A stretch of DNA of 26,795 nt, taken from contig CAKUZO010000021.1 of NCBI GenBank assembly GCA_934717895.1, positions 1-26,795 on the forward strand, read 5' to 3'. The notes below the pieces were generated by a model. That model was not told the origin of the DNA. It saw nothing but the letters and a program-made list of their open reading frames with translations, and did no database searches. Shown here one piece after another: positions 1 to 8,412 of the stretch. Position 1 is the stretch's first letter; each line of letters starts with the position of its first letter. The stretch comes from an uncultured Candidatus Melainabacteria bacterium. GTDB lineage: Bacteria > Cyanobacteriota > Vampirovibrionia > Gastranaerophilales > Gastranaerophilaceae. A program made the translations under genes and the position numbers.

Positions 1-1557
<1,557 letters not shown>

Positions 1558-1620
1558 TTATTACCCCGCCTTAAAATCAAAGATTTTGCCCTCTCGCAAG
1601 GGAGAACATTCAGTTACATC

Positions 1621-1902
1621 TTAATTAATCTTAGGAACTTTAAAGAAATCGCCTTCAACTTCCGGAGCGTTAGACATCAAAGCTTCCTTAGAAATTTCTT
1701 GAACAACTTTGTCCTCTCTCATAACGTTACAAAAATCAATAACTTGTGTCATTGGCTTAACGTTAGAAGTATCAACTTCGTTCATCTGGTCAACATATTT
1801 CAAAACGTCACCAAGTTGTTTTGTATAAAGTTCTTTTTCTTCTTCTGTTAATTCCAATCGTGCAAGTTTAGCAACGTGTTCTACATCTTTTATCGTAATC
1901 AT
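1621..1902 (-). CDS. gatC: Asp-tRNA(Asn)/Glu-tRNA(Gln) amidotransferase subunit C
   Basis: Small subunit of the GatCAB complex, which transamidates misacylated Glu-tRNA(Gln) or Asp-tRNA(Asn). The 93-residue length is typical. The N-terminal pattern VEHVAKLARLELTEEE, a central helix with QLGDVLKYVDQMNEVDT, and the 'VKPMTQV' then 'MREDKV' segments match the family wrap-around peptide. A GGAG sits 9 nt before the ATG. gatA and gatB are not in the window, so subunit C is separated from them, which is common. It is followed on the same strand by pyrG after 108 nt that contain a weak inverted repeat (near 1591-1606) but no convincing terminator, so co-transcription is possible. The gene is divergent from the sigma-factor gene, with 131 nt between start codons. 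Confidence 0.95.
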   Translation of the reverse strand: MITIKDVEHVAKLARLELTEEEKELYTKQLGDVLKYVDQMNEVDTSNVKPMTQVIDFCNVMREDKVVQEISKEALMSNAPEVEGDFFKVPKIN

Positions 1903-2000
1903 ACTTTTCTACTCCATCTATTCTACAAGCTTACCACAAAAATATATCATGCCAAATGATTTATTACATATTTTTAATTATTCCTAAAATAAAAAAGTTA

Positions 2001-2036
2001 TGCTATAATATTTTTGTTAACGGAGATAATCTTTTG
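2001..2036 (+). promoter_or_regulatory. Extended -10 promoter, RBS and TTG start for the sigma-factor gene
   Basis: TGC followed by TATAAT (2001-2009) is a perfect extended -10. No good -35 is present, as expected for an extended -10 promoter. GGAG at 2022-2025 lies 8 nt before TTG at 2034-2036. A transcript starting near 2016 would exclude the more upstream in-frame ATG at 1956, which supports the TTG start and a very short leader. Confidence 0.6.
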
Positions 2037-2819
2037 GAGAGCAAAATACAAACAATCGGAAACATAGACGAGCTTATTCTTGCATACAAAAATTGCACTG
2101 ACGAAAAAAAGAAACGTATGCTCCATATTTCTATTGTTGAAACAGGAATGCAGTTTGTAAAAAAAATTGCCGGGAATATTTCTATTCAGTCAAAAATTTC
2201 AAACGAAGATTTGATACAAGTCGGTTCAATCGGCTTGATTAAGGCTATTGAGTTTTTTAATCCTGACAAGAATACAAAATTTAAGACTTATGCATCATAC
2301 TTTATTAGAGGTGAAATCAAGCACTATTTGCGTGACAAAGCATCTATAATCAAGGCTCCGAGAGAATTACAAGAACTTGTATTTAAAATTAGTTCTGCCG
2401 TAAAATTTTTAAAAGAAAAGGGGATTGAAGAACCATCGGAAGATCAGATTGCAGATGTTGTAGGAATTTCACAACAAAAAATCCATGAAGTTATGGAAAT
2501 AGAACTTTGCAAAACGACTTTGTCACTTGATCAGGCGACTTCTTCTGTTGATGACGATGACTTGGCTCTCATTGACAAAATTCCGGCAGGAGATTATCAA
2601 GAGTTTATGAATTCTTACGAAAACAAAATTATGCTTGCAGAAGCTATCAAAAAGCTTCCAAAAGATTTGCAAGAAATAGTCGAAATGAGCTATTATCAAG
2701 ACTTAAACCAACGTGAAATTTCTGAAAAAATTCATATTTCGCAAATGCAGGTTTCCAGAAGATTAAAAAAAGCATTAAGTAAAATGTACGAAATCATTAA
2801 AAGTAAAGACGACAACTAA
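2034..2819 (+). CDS. RNA polymerase sigma factor, sigma-70 group 3 (SigB/SigF type)
   Basis: An alternative sigma factor of 261 residues from the TTG start (287 from the upstream ATG at 1956). Region 2 is clear: NEDLIQVGSIGLIKAIEFF, then FKTYASYFIRGEIKHYLRD, the SigB/SigF/SigG-type 2.3-2.4 segment. Region 3 begins IKAPRELQEL. Region 4 ends in a helix-turn-helix, QREISEKIHISQMQVSRRL, very close to the 'GISQMQVSR' of SigB/SigF. There is no region 1.1 and no ECF-like shortening. It sits 14 nt upstream of a prepilin peptidase gene and is almost surely co-transcribed with it. In cyanobacteria SigF is needed for type IV pilus gene expression (established for Synechocystis), so a pilus or envelope regulon is a reasonable inference here. 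No anti-sigma or anti-anti-sigma gene adjoins. The N-terminal stretch from 1956 (MIYYIFLIIPKIKK) is AT-rich and overlaps the promoter, so I exclude it. Confidence 0.9.
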   Translation: MESKIQTIGNIDELILAYKNCTDEKKKRMLHISIVETGMQFVKKIAGNISIQSKISNEDLIQVGSIGLIKAIEFFNPDKNTKFKTYASYFIRGEIKHYLRDKASIIKAPRELQELVFKISSAVKFLKEKGIEEPSEDQIADVVGISQQKIHEVMEIELCKTTLSLDQATSSVDDDDLALIDKIPAGDYQEFMNSYENKIMLAEAIKKLPKDLQEIVEMSYYQDLNQREISEKIHISQMQVSRRLKKALSKMYEIIKSKDDN

Positions 2820-2833
2820 AAAGGAGATATAAA

Positions 2834-3829
2834 ATGGGAGCACTTATTACAATACTTGCACTCGTATTTGTTACAGGATTGAGCATCGGAAGTTTTTTAA
2901 ATGTAGTAATTTTAAGAACTTTATCTGAAGAATCAATTGTTTTTCCGGCATCAAAGTGCCCTAAATGTCAAACTCCATTAAAATGGTGGCATAATATTCC
3001 CGTTTTTTCATACATTTTTTTAAGAGGCAAATGCGCTTTCTGTAAAGAACCAATCAGTATTCAATACCCAATAATAGAACTTATTACAGGAATTATTTTT
3101 ACTTTGTTGTTCATGAAATTTGGTTTTAGTTATGACACCTTGTTTGCTTGGGCTTTTGCATCGTTACTTATTGTAATTGCCGGAACCGACTTAAAAGAAA
3201 AAGTGGTTTATGATGTCCACACATATTCATTAATCGGACTTGGACTACTTTATGCTCTAATTGTCACAGGAACGTCACTTTTTCAAATTCATGCAGCCGG
3301 AACTCCATTGGAATTTTCAAAATACATTTTGTTAAATAATCCGCTCACAATGTCTGTTTTTGGTGCATTATTGGGAGCTTTAATTCTTGAGATTTTGGCA
3401 AGAGCCGGTTATTTGATTGCCGGAACAAGAGCTTTTGGAGAAGGTGATACATTTATTGCTGCCGGACTTGGTGCAATATTTGGGTGGCGAACATTACTTG
3501 TTGTATTGGTATTATCCGTAATCGTTCAAGTAATTTTGTTTTTGCCGATTTTTATAAGAGGACTTGTTCAAAATAAAGACTGGAAAACCTTGATATCATT
3601 CGCTGTGTTCTGTATTTTTGCCATAATCTTTTATTCGTTACAGCATTTTAGAATAATCACAGTTGAAAATGTTTTAATTTTCTCAATCGGTGCAATAATT
3701 CTTGCGGTACTTGGAGTAATATCTTGTATGTTTATTTTCAAAGGTTTGAGAGAAAACCCAGAAAACAGAACATATTTACCGTTTGGACCGGCAATGGTAA
3801 TCGCAGCATTTGCAGCATTGTTGTTGTAA
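2834..3829 (+). CDS. pilD: Type IV prepilin peptidase (A24 aspartic protease)
   Basis: A polytopic inner-membrane enzyme that cleaves and usually N-methylates prepilins of type IV pili or type II secretion. The N-terminal cytoplasmic domain has the zinc-type pair CPKC (Cys42, Cys45) and CAFC (Cys67, Cys70) plus the family phrase WWHNIPVFSY. Catalytic aspartates fit Asp119 in GTDLKEKVVYD and Asp205 in FGEGDTF; the second replaces the usual GxGDxK/L with GEGDTF. At 331 residues it is longer than many family members because of extra hydrophobic segments at the C-terminus (about 250-331). AAGGAGAT precedes the ATG at ideal distance. It lies 14 nt after the sigma-factor gene and ends at a strong hairpin. 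No pilin gene is in the window. Confidence 0.93.
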   Translation: MGALITILALVFVTGLSIGSFLNVVILRTLSEESIVFPASKCPKCQTPLKWWHNIPVFSYIFLRGKCAFCKEPISIQYPIIELITGIIFTLLFMKFGFSYDTLFAWAFASLLIVIAGTDLKEKVVYDVHTYSLIGLGLLYALIVTGTSLFQIHAAGTPLEFSKYILLNNPLTMSVFGALLGALILEILARAGYLIAGTRAFGEGDTFIAAGLGAIFGWRTLLVVLVLSVIVQVILFLPIFIRGLVQNKDWKTLISFAVFCIFAIIFYSLQHFRIITVENVLIFSIGAIILAVLGVISCMFIFKGLRENPENRTYLPFGPAMVIAAFAALLL

Positions 3830-3857
3830 TAAGAATTCAAATACTAAATAAATAACT

Positions 3858-3891
3858 AAATAAGCCTCCTAAAATATTAGGAGGCTTATTT
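3858..3891. terminator. Intrinsic terminator, probably bidirectional
   Basis: A 15-bp perfect stem (3858-3872 with 3877-3891) holds the core AGCCTCCT/AGGAGGCT and a 4-nt loop, with A/T-rich flanks on both sides. It ends the sigma factor-prepilin peptidase transcript on the plus strand. It also lies downstream of the tiny minus-strand ORFs at 3928-4124. Confidence 0.8.
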
Positions 3892-3927
3892 GTAGATTAC
3901 CTGATTTTTATAAAACTTTATTCTCCA

Positions 3928-3978
3928 TTAATAATTCATCTTCCAACCGTCCATGATGATTTTTTCAGTACAACTCAT
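3928..3978 (-). CDS. Tiny ORF, 16 residues, coupled to the upstream ORF
   Basis: Too short for standard gene callers: MSCTEKIIMDGWKMNY then TAA. Its ATG at 3978 overlaps the TGA stop of the preceding 49-residue ORF in an ATGA arrangement, and AGGAG lies 7 nt upstream, so initiation signals are good. I recognise no family. It contains one Cys and one Trp and no membrane segment. It could be a real small peptide, a remnant of a longer gene, or chance. The same transcript would end at the hairpin at 3858-3891. Confidence 0.35.
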   Translation of the reverse strand: MSCTEKIIMDGWKMNY

Positions 3979-4124
3979 ACCCGTGCTCCTATAATAATTA
4001 GATGGATTGCAGCAACGTAAGGCGGGGTACCGCCCCCACCAACATTAGTCTTTTGAAAAACTGATTTAGATGCAAAGATGCCAAGATGCTTAGATGCATG
4101 GTTTGTTTTGTTTGAGTTGTTCAT
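3975..4124 (-). CDS. Small hypothetical protein, 49 residues, Gly-rich/hydrophobic tail
   Basis: Unrecognised. The start at 4124 is chosen because AAAAGGAG precedes it at good spacing; a longer in-frame version from 4247 has no comparable signal. The N-terminal half is polar and basic (MNNSNKTNHASKHLG). The C-terminal half is Gly/Pro-rich then hydrophobic (GGGGTPPYVAAIHLIIIGAR). Part of it is encoded by a tandem (AGATGCNN)4 repeat, and another part by a local GC-rich hairpin (4021-4034), both unusual in this AT-rich setting. Coding status is uncertain: the GGGGTPPY stretch can arise from translating an intergenic palindrome. It is divergent from the glycosyltransferase at 4269. Confidence 0.4.
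   Translation of the reverse strand: MNNSNKTNHASKHLGIFASKSVFQKTNVGGGGTPPYVAAIHLIIIGARV
4068..4099. repeat. Tandem octamer repeat (AGATGCNN) x4
   Basis: AGATGC begins at 4068, 4076, 4084 and 4092, exactly 8 bp apart, with the two intervening bases varying (AA, CA, TT, AT). It lies inside the small minus-strand ORF at 3975-4124. Eight is not a multiple of three, so gain or loss of a unit would shift that frame. Confidence 0.8.
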
Positions 4125-4268
4125 GTTTATTTCTCCTTTTGATTTATTTGTATTAATATAAGCTGGATTCTTTTCAAAAAGACGTTTTTCTAATTTTTTG
4201 AATAAAAGTTTACATTCGATGGATTTTTGTGCTATTTTTAAATACAATATTATTGCGAAAGGAAATTT

Positions 4269-5843
4269 ATGGAACTAATTTTAGACATTTTATATATTTA
4301 TATTGCAATATATTCTTTGTATTTTTTGGCATTAGCCGTTAGAAACCTTAATGATAAACCGTTTAAGATAGAAAAACGTTATTCTCAATACGAAGAAAAA
4401 GACAATATTGCCGTAGTTATTTATGCAAGAAATAACAGGATTACACTCGATAATCTGGTTAAAGAATTAAAAATGCAGGATTATCCTATTAACAATTTTA
4501 GGGTTTTCATTATCCTAGACAATTGTTCAGACGGTTCAGAACAACTATTTACTAACGATGGATTTGTAAACATTATAAACATTAAAGATGTCGGAACTGT
4601 CGGGAAAGACCAAGCTGTTTCAATGTTAATTGAAAGACTTTCAAAAGATCAAACTATTGATTCATACGTATTTATTGACGCTGACAGAAGTATTCCTGCA
4701 AACTTTTTAACCTCAGTAAATTCGGGACTTGTAAAACATAGTGTTTTATCAGGCGAAACTCTTATTCTAACAGACAACTTGGGACCTGTTGATAAAATCA
4801 AAGCTGCTTACCAAAAATATCACATGAACTTTATGCGTAAAGCTCGTTCTTTGTTTGGACTTGCAGCAAGTGCAGATTCAGGTGTTTTTGTTATTAAAAA
4901 AGACTTGGTTGATCAAGTTGGCTCTGTTGATTTTAAAGACATAAACTGCGAATTAAAATATAGCATGTTGCTTTCTAAAATAAAATGTCCTTGCACATAT
5001 AATCCAAATATCCAAACCTATGTGGATACAGCAAATTACGAATTTAGAAAACCTAGATTATCATCAAGGCTTGATTTATTCAAAAACTGTTTTACACAAA
5101 TCCATTGGAAAAATCCGATTTTTGCAGAACATACTTTCTCGTTGCTAAATCCTAACATTTGGCTTGTTTTGCTTGTTTATGCGGCAGTCATGAAACACTC
5201 ATACAGATACTATTTCTTTGTTGATTTTAAGATAGTATTCTTCACGTTCTTAATTTTGGTTGCCGGCTTTGGAATCAGCTTAATTAATTCAAAATTAAGA
5301 TTTAAGGAAATTGCATTGTTATGCCTATATCCGATTTATTCCCTATGCCACATTATCAAAAACCTTCCGCCGGTAAGAGTAATTAGAGCCAAAATAACTA
5401 AAAAAGAAGAATTGGCAGAAGGCACAGAAAAACTTGTTATAGAAACTTTTGCACAAAATATGAGCGGGAAAGAAGTTCCTTGCCAACTGGAATTCATATC
5501 AGAATGCGGCTTAGCAAAAGTAAAATTTATGTATAAAAACAAAAAATTTGTCACAGGTAGACATTTAAGAATGATTGACGCTCTTCAAGAAATCCGTCAA
5601 AAGCTTTACGACTATGGTTTTGTCCTAAAAATTTGCAGTTGCTGTAAATATTTTACGTCTAATATTGATGGCACAACAAATATGTTAAAAGGTTTTTGTA
5701 ACAGCGATTACCCAAGTCCGTCAATCACAGGTCAAAAACCGACTCTTATTTGGAATTCTTGCACTGACTTTGAACCGGCAAAGGTAACAAATTTGCTGGA
5801 AGAAATGGCTAATGAACAAGATGTTCAGACTCAATCTCATTAA
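4269..5843 (+). CDS. Membrane-bound family 2 glycosyltransferase with Cys-rich C-terminal domain
   Basis: A GT-A fold glycosyltransferase (GT2-like), 524 residues. One N-terminal membrane segment (about 3-24) precedes the catalytic domain (about 45-260). That domain carries NIAVVIYARNN, the ILDNCSDGS nucleotide-binding loop (about 82-90), the metal-binding DAD at 137-139, and an acceptor-side SADSGVFVIKKDL. Two or three hydrophobic segments follow (about 294-308, 320-340, 346-363). I do not see the Q/RxxRW motif of processive synthases. The last 150 residues are a separate soluble domain ending in CSCCKYF (456-462), GFC (Cys477) and WNSC (Cys498), a likely metal site not usual for GT2 enzymes. 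Donor, acceptor and product are unknown. GGAAA lies just before the ATG. A perfect terminator follows, so it is probably monocistronic. Confidence 0.82.
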   Translation: MELILDILYIYIAIYSLYFLALAVRNLNDKPFKIEKRYSQYEEKDNIAVVIYARNNRITLDNLVKELKMQDYPINNFRVFIILDNCSDGSEQLFTNDGFVNIINIKDVGTVGKDQAVSMLIERLSKDQTIDSYVFIDADRSIPANFLTSVNSGLVKHSVLSGETLILTDNLGPVDKIKAAYQKYHMNFMRKARSLFGLAASADSGVFVIKKDLVDQVGSVDFKDINCELKYSMLLSKIKCPCTYNPNIQTYVDTANYEFRKPRLSSRLDLFKNCFTQIHWKNPIFAEHTFSLLNPNIWLVLLVYAAVMKHSYRYYFFVDFKIVFFTFLILVAGFGISLINSKLRFKEIALLCLYPIYSLCHIIKNLPPVRVIRAKITKKEELAEGTEKLVIETFAQNMSGKEVPCQLEFISECGLAKVKFMYKNKKFVTGRHLRMIDALQEIRQKLYDYGFVLKICSCCKYFTSNIDGTTNMLKGFCNSDYPSPSITGQKPTLIWNSCTDFEPAKVTNLLEEMANEQDVQTQSH

Positions 5844-5864
5844 TGCAAGATTAAATTGATTTGT

Positions 5865-5907
5865 AAAAAGCAGATATTAAATAAAAATAGTTTAATATCT
5901 GCTTTTT
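5865..5907. terminator. Strong intrinsic terminator after the glycosyltransferase
   Basis: A perfect 17-bp stem pairs 5865-5881 with 5891-5907 (core GCAGATATTAAA), with a 9-nt loop and a T-rich 3' arm and tail. It ends the plus-strand gene. The A-run on the left means it could also act on minus-strand transcripts. Confidence 0.85.
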
Positions 5908-5939
5908 GTTATTTTAATTTTTCCTGTTTTTATATAAAA

Positions 5940-5981
5940 AAAAATAATCCCTCTAATTTACAGAATAGAGGAATTATTTTT
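5940..5981 (-). terminator. Intrinsic terminator for the 6028-8339 minus-strand pair
   Basis: On the minus strand, the stem AAAAATAATTCCTCTA pairs with TAGAGGGATTATTTTT (5966-5981 with 5940-5955, one mismatch) and is followed by a run of T. It lies about 50 nt beyond the stop codon of the 263-residue protein gene. Confidence 0.75.
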
Positions 5982-6027
5982 ACTATATAATATTTTCAAC
6001 AACAGACGAGATTTTCAAACAACCTGT

Positions 6028-6819
6028 CTATTTGTTTTGACTTACTTTTGCTTTATCTAACAAATTTGTTGTATTGTTGCCGGTACTAACTATATCTAGT
6101 TTGGTACCTGTTGAAACAACTTGTTTATCTTCTGTTTTTCCGGCAGTTTTTTCTGTCATTTCAGTTTTTTCAACTTTCTCAGGAGCTTTGTTTTCGTCAG
6201 CTTTGTGAGTTTCATCGTGATGTTTTACATCGTCTGCACCGTGGTGTTTTTCCATTTTCTTTTCAACTTTTTTAGCTAACGGAGTTGCCACCAATGGAAC
6301 AATTACACGTTTACCAAGAATTGTTGCAGCTGCGATATCCAAAACAAACTTGAACAAGCCTGCTCCTTCATCTTCAACTTTATCAAAAGCACGGTTAAAC
6401 ACCTGTTTTGCAGATGTTTTTCCATTTTTTTCCATCTGTTCCATACGGATTTTTGAAATAATATTTGCTCTTGTTTGTGGATTAAACGATTTTTTGAACA
6501 ATGCTTTAAACATTGGGCCAGAGTATTTTCTCATTGCAAAGAACATTGCAATCTGAGCACCAATCATCAAAACACCGTTTGTTAAGTCTAATGCTGCAAC
6601 AAATTTTCTTTTCTTTTCAGGAATTTTATCGTTATTTAAACTTTGAGTAACATACATTGCGCAACCGATACCATCTTTCAAAATAATTGACGAAACTGTA
6701 CCAACTGCTAAGGCTGTTTCGGGAATTTCATTAAATTTTCTACCAACCCATGCTGTACCTTTTGATGCCTTCGCTATCCCTGTTTTGAAAACATTCCCTA
6801 CTGATTGAAGTCCTCCCAT
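6028..6819 (-). CDS. Hypothetical membrane protein with charged His/Lys/Glu tail
   Basis: Unrecognised, 263 residues. Three hydrophobic stretches (about 36-57, 73-96 and 155-178) suggest membrane association. The last 80 residues are low-complexity and charged, with several His, Lys and Glu, including KKVEKKMEKHHGADDVKHHD. There is no cleavable signal peptide. Its ATG overlaps the stop codon of the upstream 506-residue gene by one base (TAATG), preceded by the strong site GGAGGTGA, so translation is coupled and the two products probably work together. The pair ends in a terminator at 5940-5981. I cannot assign a function. It may be a lineage-specific envelope or cytoplasmic-structure protein. 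Confidence 0.8.
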   Translation of the reverse strand: MGGLQSVGNVFKTGIAKASKGTAWVGRKFNEIPETALAVGTVSSIILKDGIGCAMYVTQSLNNDKIPEKKRKFVAALDLTNGVLMIGAQIAMFFAMRKYSGPMFKALFKKSFNPQTRANIISKIRMEQMEKNGKTSAKQVFNRAFDKVEDEGAGLFKFVLDIAAATILGKRVIVPLVATPLAKKVEKKMEKHHGADDVKHHDETHKADENKAPEKVEKTEMTEKTAGKTEDKQVVSTGTKLDIVSTGNNTTNLLDKAKVSQNK

Positions 6820-8339
6820 TATTTGTCACCTCCAACCTTATTATTTTGTTCAGGCTTTTTAGCCTCTTTTGCTCCCGAAAGTTCTGGGAAGAATAAATCC
6901 ATAAATCTTGGATATACCCAGTTCAATGCGGTACAAGTAATTGGCAATGTGATAAATACGCCAACTGCAATTTTTGTTAATTGGTTAAAACCTTTATAAC
7001 TGTTTTCTACCAAATTTTTGTAACCTGTTGCAATATCTTTGTATATCTTCTTTGTCAATTCAGCTTTATCTTTTCCAAATGTGTCTGTATTACATAATAC
7101 GGATTTTGCGACTCCATCAACATCTTCAAAGCTACATTGTTTTACCATTTTTTGAATAGCAGATGTTATACTTTCAGATGTTGCATGTTCAGGATCATGT
7201 ACTTTAGCAGCCATAAGTTCAACTATTCTGTCAGTCAAAACTTTGTTTCTGTTTGACAATGCTTCTCTATAATTGTCTCTTGTAAAATTCCCATCACCGA
7301 TATCTTTACACATTTTTTTGATACAAGCAATTCGTTGCAAAGTCCTTTGCGTTCTACTATACCTTATTTCTTCTGGTCTATCTAGTATTTCTTGAAGAAG
7401 TTCTTTTACCTTAGGATCATCTTCGTTTGTCAATAACTTTTGAACCTCTGCTGTTACATTTTCCTTTGAAATACCAGAGAACATTTTATTCAATTTTTGT
7501 TCATTATTGACTAAAACTTCTGCTCTATCAAGATAGAAGGCAATACCTTCTTCTGTTTTTTGAAGATCTTTCGCATCTTTAATATATGCATCAATTTGTT
7601 TGTTTACCAAATCAGCAGTTGATTTAAAATCAAGATGTCTTTCTCCAATATTAATTTTTCCTGTTTCTTGGAATTTTTGAGCAACTTTTTCTAACTGAGA
7701 CTCTTGAATTGCCTTAACTCTACTATCAAAATCATCTTTATAAGCCTTTCTTGCGGCTCTGGCATCACTGCTAAACAGTGCTTTAATCCAAGAAGGTTTA
7801 GATTTTCCTTCTTCTTTCATTGCCTTTCTTACATTTGATTGAATATATGTTTTAGTATTCAATTCTTGTTGGTCATAATGCAAGAACCCTTTTGATGCGA
7901 CTTTTGGATCATTCACAACAGAATCCAAGCCCTTATCAATGTATTTTTGAACACTTGCTTGGAAAATAATTGCAAGAACAGCTGAAATAGGCTGTCTCAT
8001 TGCTGTATATAATTTTGTATTTTCGTTTTCTTTCTTTTCTTCCGGAGTCGCATTTTTAGGAGGTTTTACAAACGGGTTGTAGCCGATAAAAATCGGAGCA
8101 ACCAAACCTGTACCCAAAGCGGTAATCAAAATACCACCCATTTCACCTTTTAGATACTCCCACTTTTTCATCAAATCAAGAGCCTTACGATTTGGTACAC
8201 TTTCACGTATTAATTTTTCCAAATCACTTGTAGCACCTGTAAAATTCGGCTGTCCCACCTTATTTGGCTGTCTCTCCACACCTGATTTTATACCAGTGTA
8301 ACTTTGTCTGTAATTGTTACTATTTACTTTACTTATCAT
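6819..8339 (-). CDS. Large hypothetical protein with terminal hydrophobic segments, coupled to the gene at 6028
   Basis: Unrecognised, 506 residues. The polar N-terminus (about 1-40) contains QPNFTGAT. Hydrophobic segments lie at about 67-87 and 115-130, followed by a long helical, Lys/Glu/Gln-rich middle (about 140-440) and another hydrophobic segment at about 456-480. The tail is short and charged. The architecture (membrane segments at both ends, long helical centre, charged tail) resembles the 730-residue protein at 23886-26078, although I see no convincing residue-level alignment. AGGTG lies near the ATG. Upstream, 8366-8379 is an alternating TA run. The gene overlaps the downstream 263-residue gene by one base. 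Function unknown. Confidence 0.82.
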   Translation of the reverse strand: MISKVNSNNYRQSYTGIKSGVERQPNKVGQPNFTGATSDLEKLIRESVPNRKALDLMKKWEYLKGEMGGILITALGTGLVAPIFIGYNPFVKPPKNATPEEKKENENTKLYTAMRQPISAVLAIIFQASVQKYIDKGLDSVVNDPKVASKGFLHYDQQELNTKTYIQSNVRKAMKEEGKSKPSWIKALFSSDARAARKAYKDDFDSRVKAIQESQLEKVAQKFQETGKINIGERHLDFKSTADLVNKQIDAYIKDAKDLQKTEEGIAFYLDRAEVLVNNEQKLNKMFSGISKENVTAEVQKLLTNEDDPKVKELLQEILDRPEEIRYSRTQRTLQRIACIKKMCKDIGDGNFTRDNYREALSNRNKVLTDRIVELMAAKVHDPEHATSESITSAIQKMVKQCSFEDVDGVAKSVLCNTDTFGKDKAELTKKIYKDIATGYKNLVENSYKGFNQLTKIAVGVFITLPITCTALNWVYPRFMDLFFPELSGAKEAKKPEQNNKVGGDK

Positions 8340-8412
8340 TTTTCACACCTACAACTATGAACCTTCTATATATATATAGTCTTGAACATAATAAAAATTG
8401 CTAATATTAGCC

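Noticed and set aside
1563..1574. TACCCCGCCTTA shared (inverted) with 4018-4029 as a repeat family
   Set aside because: Only 12 bp, with unrelated flanks, and a similar run occurs inside rpe coding sequence; likely chance.
1956..2033. N-terminal extension of the sigma factor from the upstream ATG
   Set aside because: The stretch overlaps an extended -10 promoter and lacks a ribosome site; TTG at 2034 has GGAG at good spacing.
3631..3840. Minus-strand ORF inside the prepilin peptidase gene, and similar antisense ORFs in other genes
   Set aside because: Shadow frames of confident genes with no ribosome site or recognisable protein features.
3928..5843. RiPP/glycocin cluster (small peptide next to a GT2 enzyme)
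   Set aside because: The glycosyltransferase is a multi-pass membrane enzyme unlike SunS-type glycosyltransferases, and there is no transporter, protease or other maturation gene.
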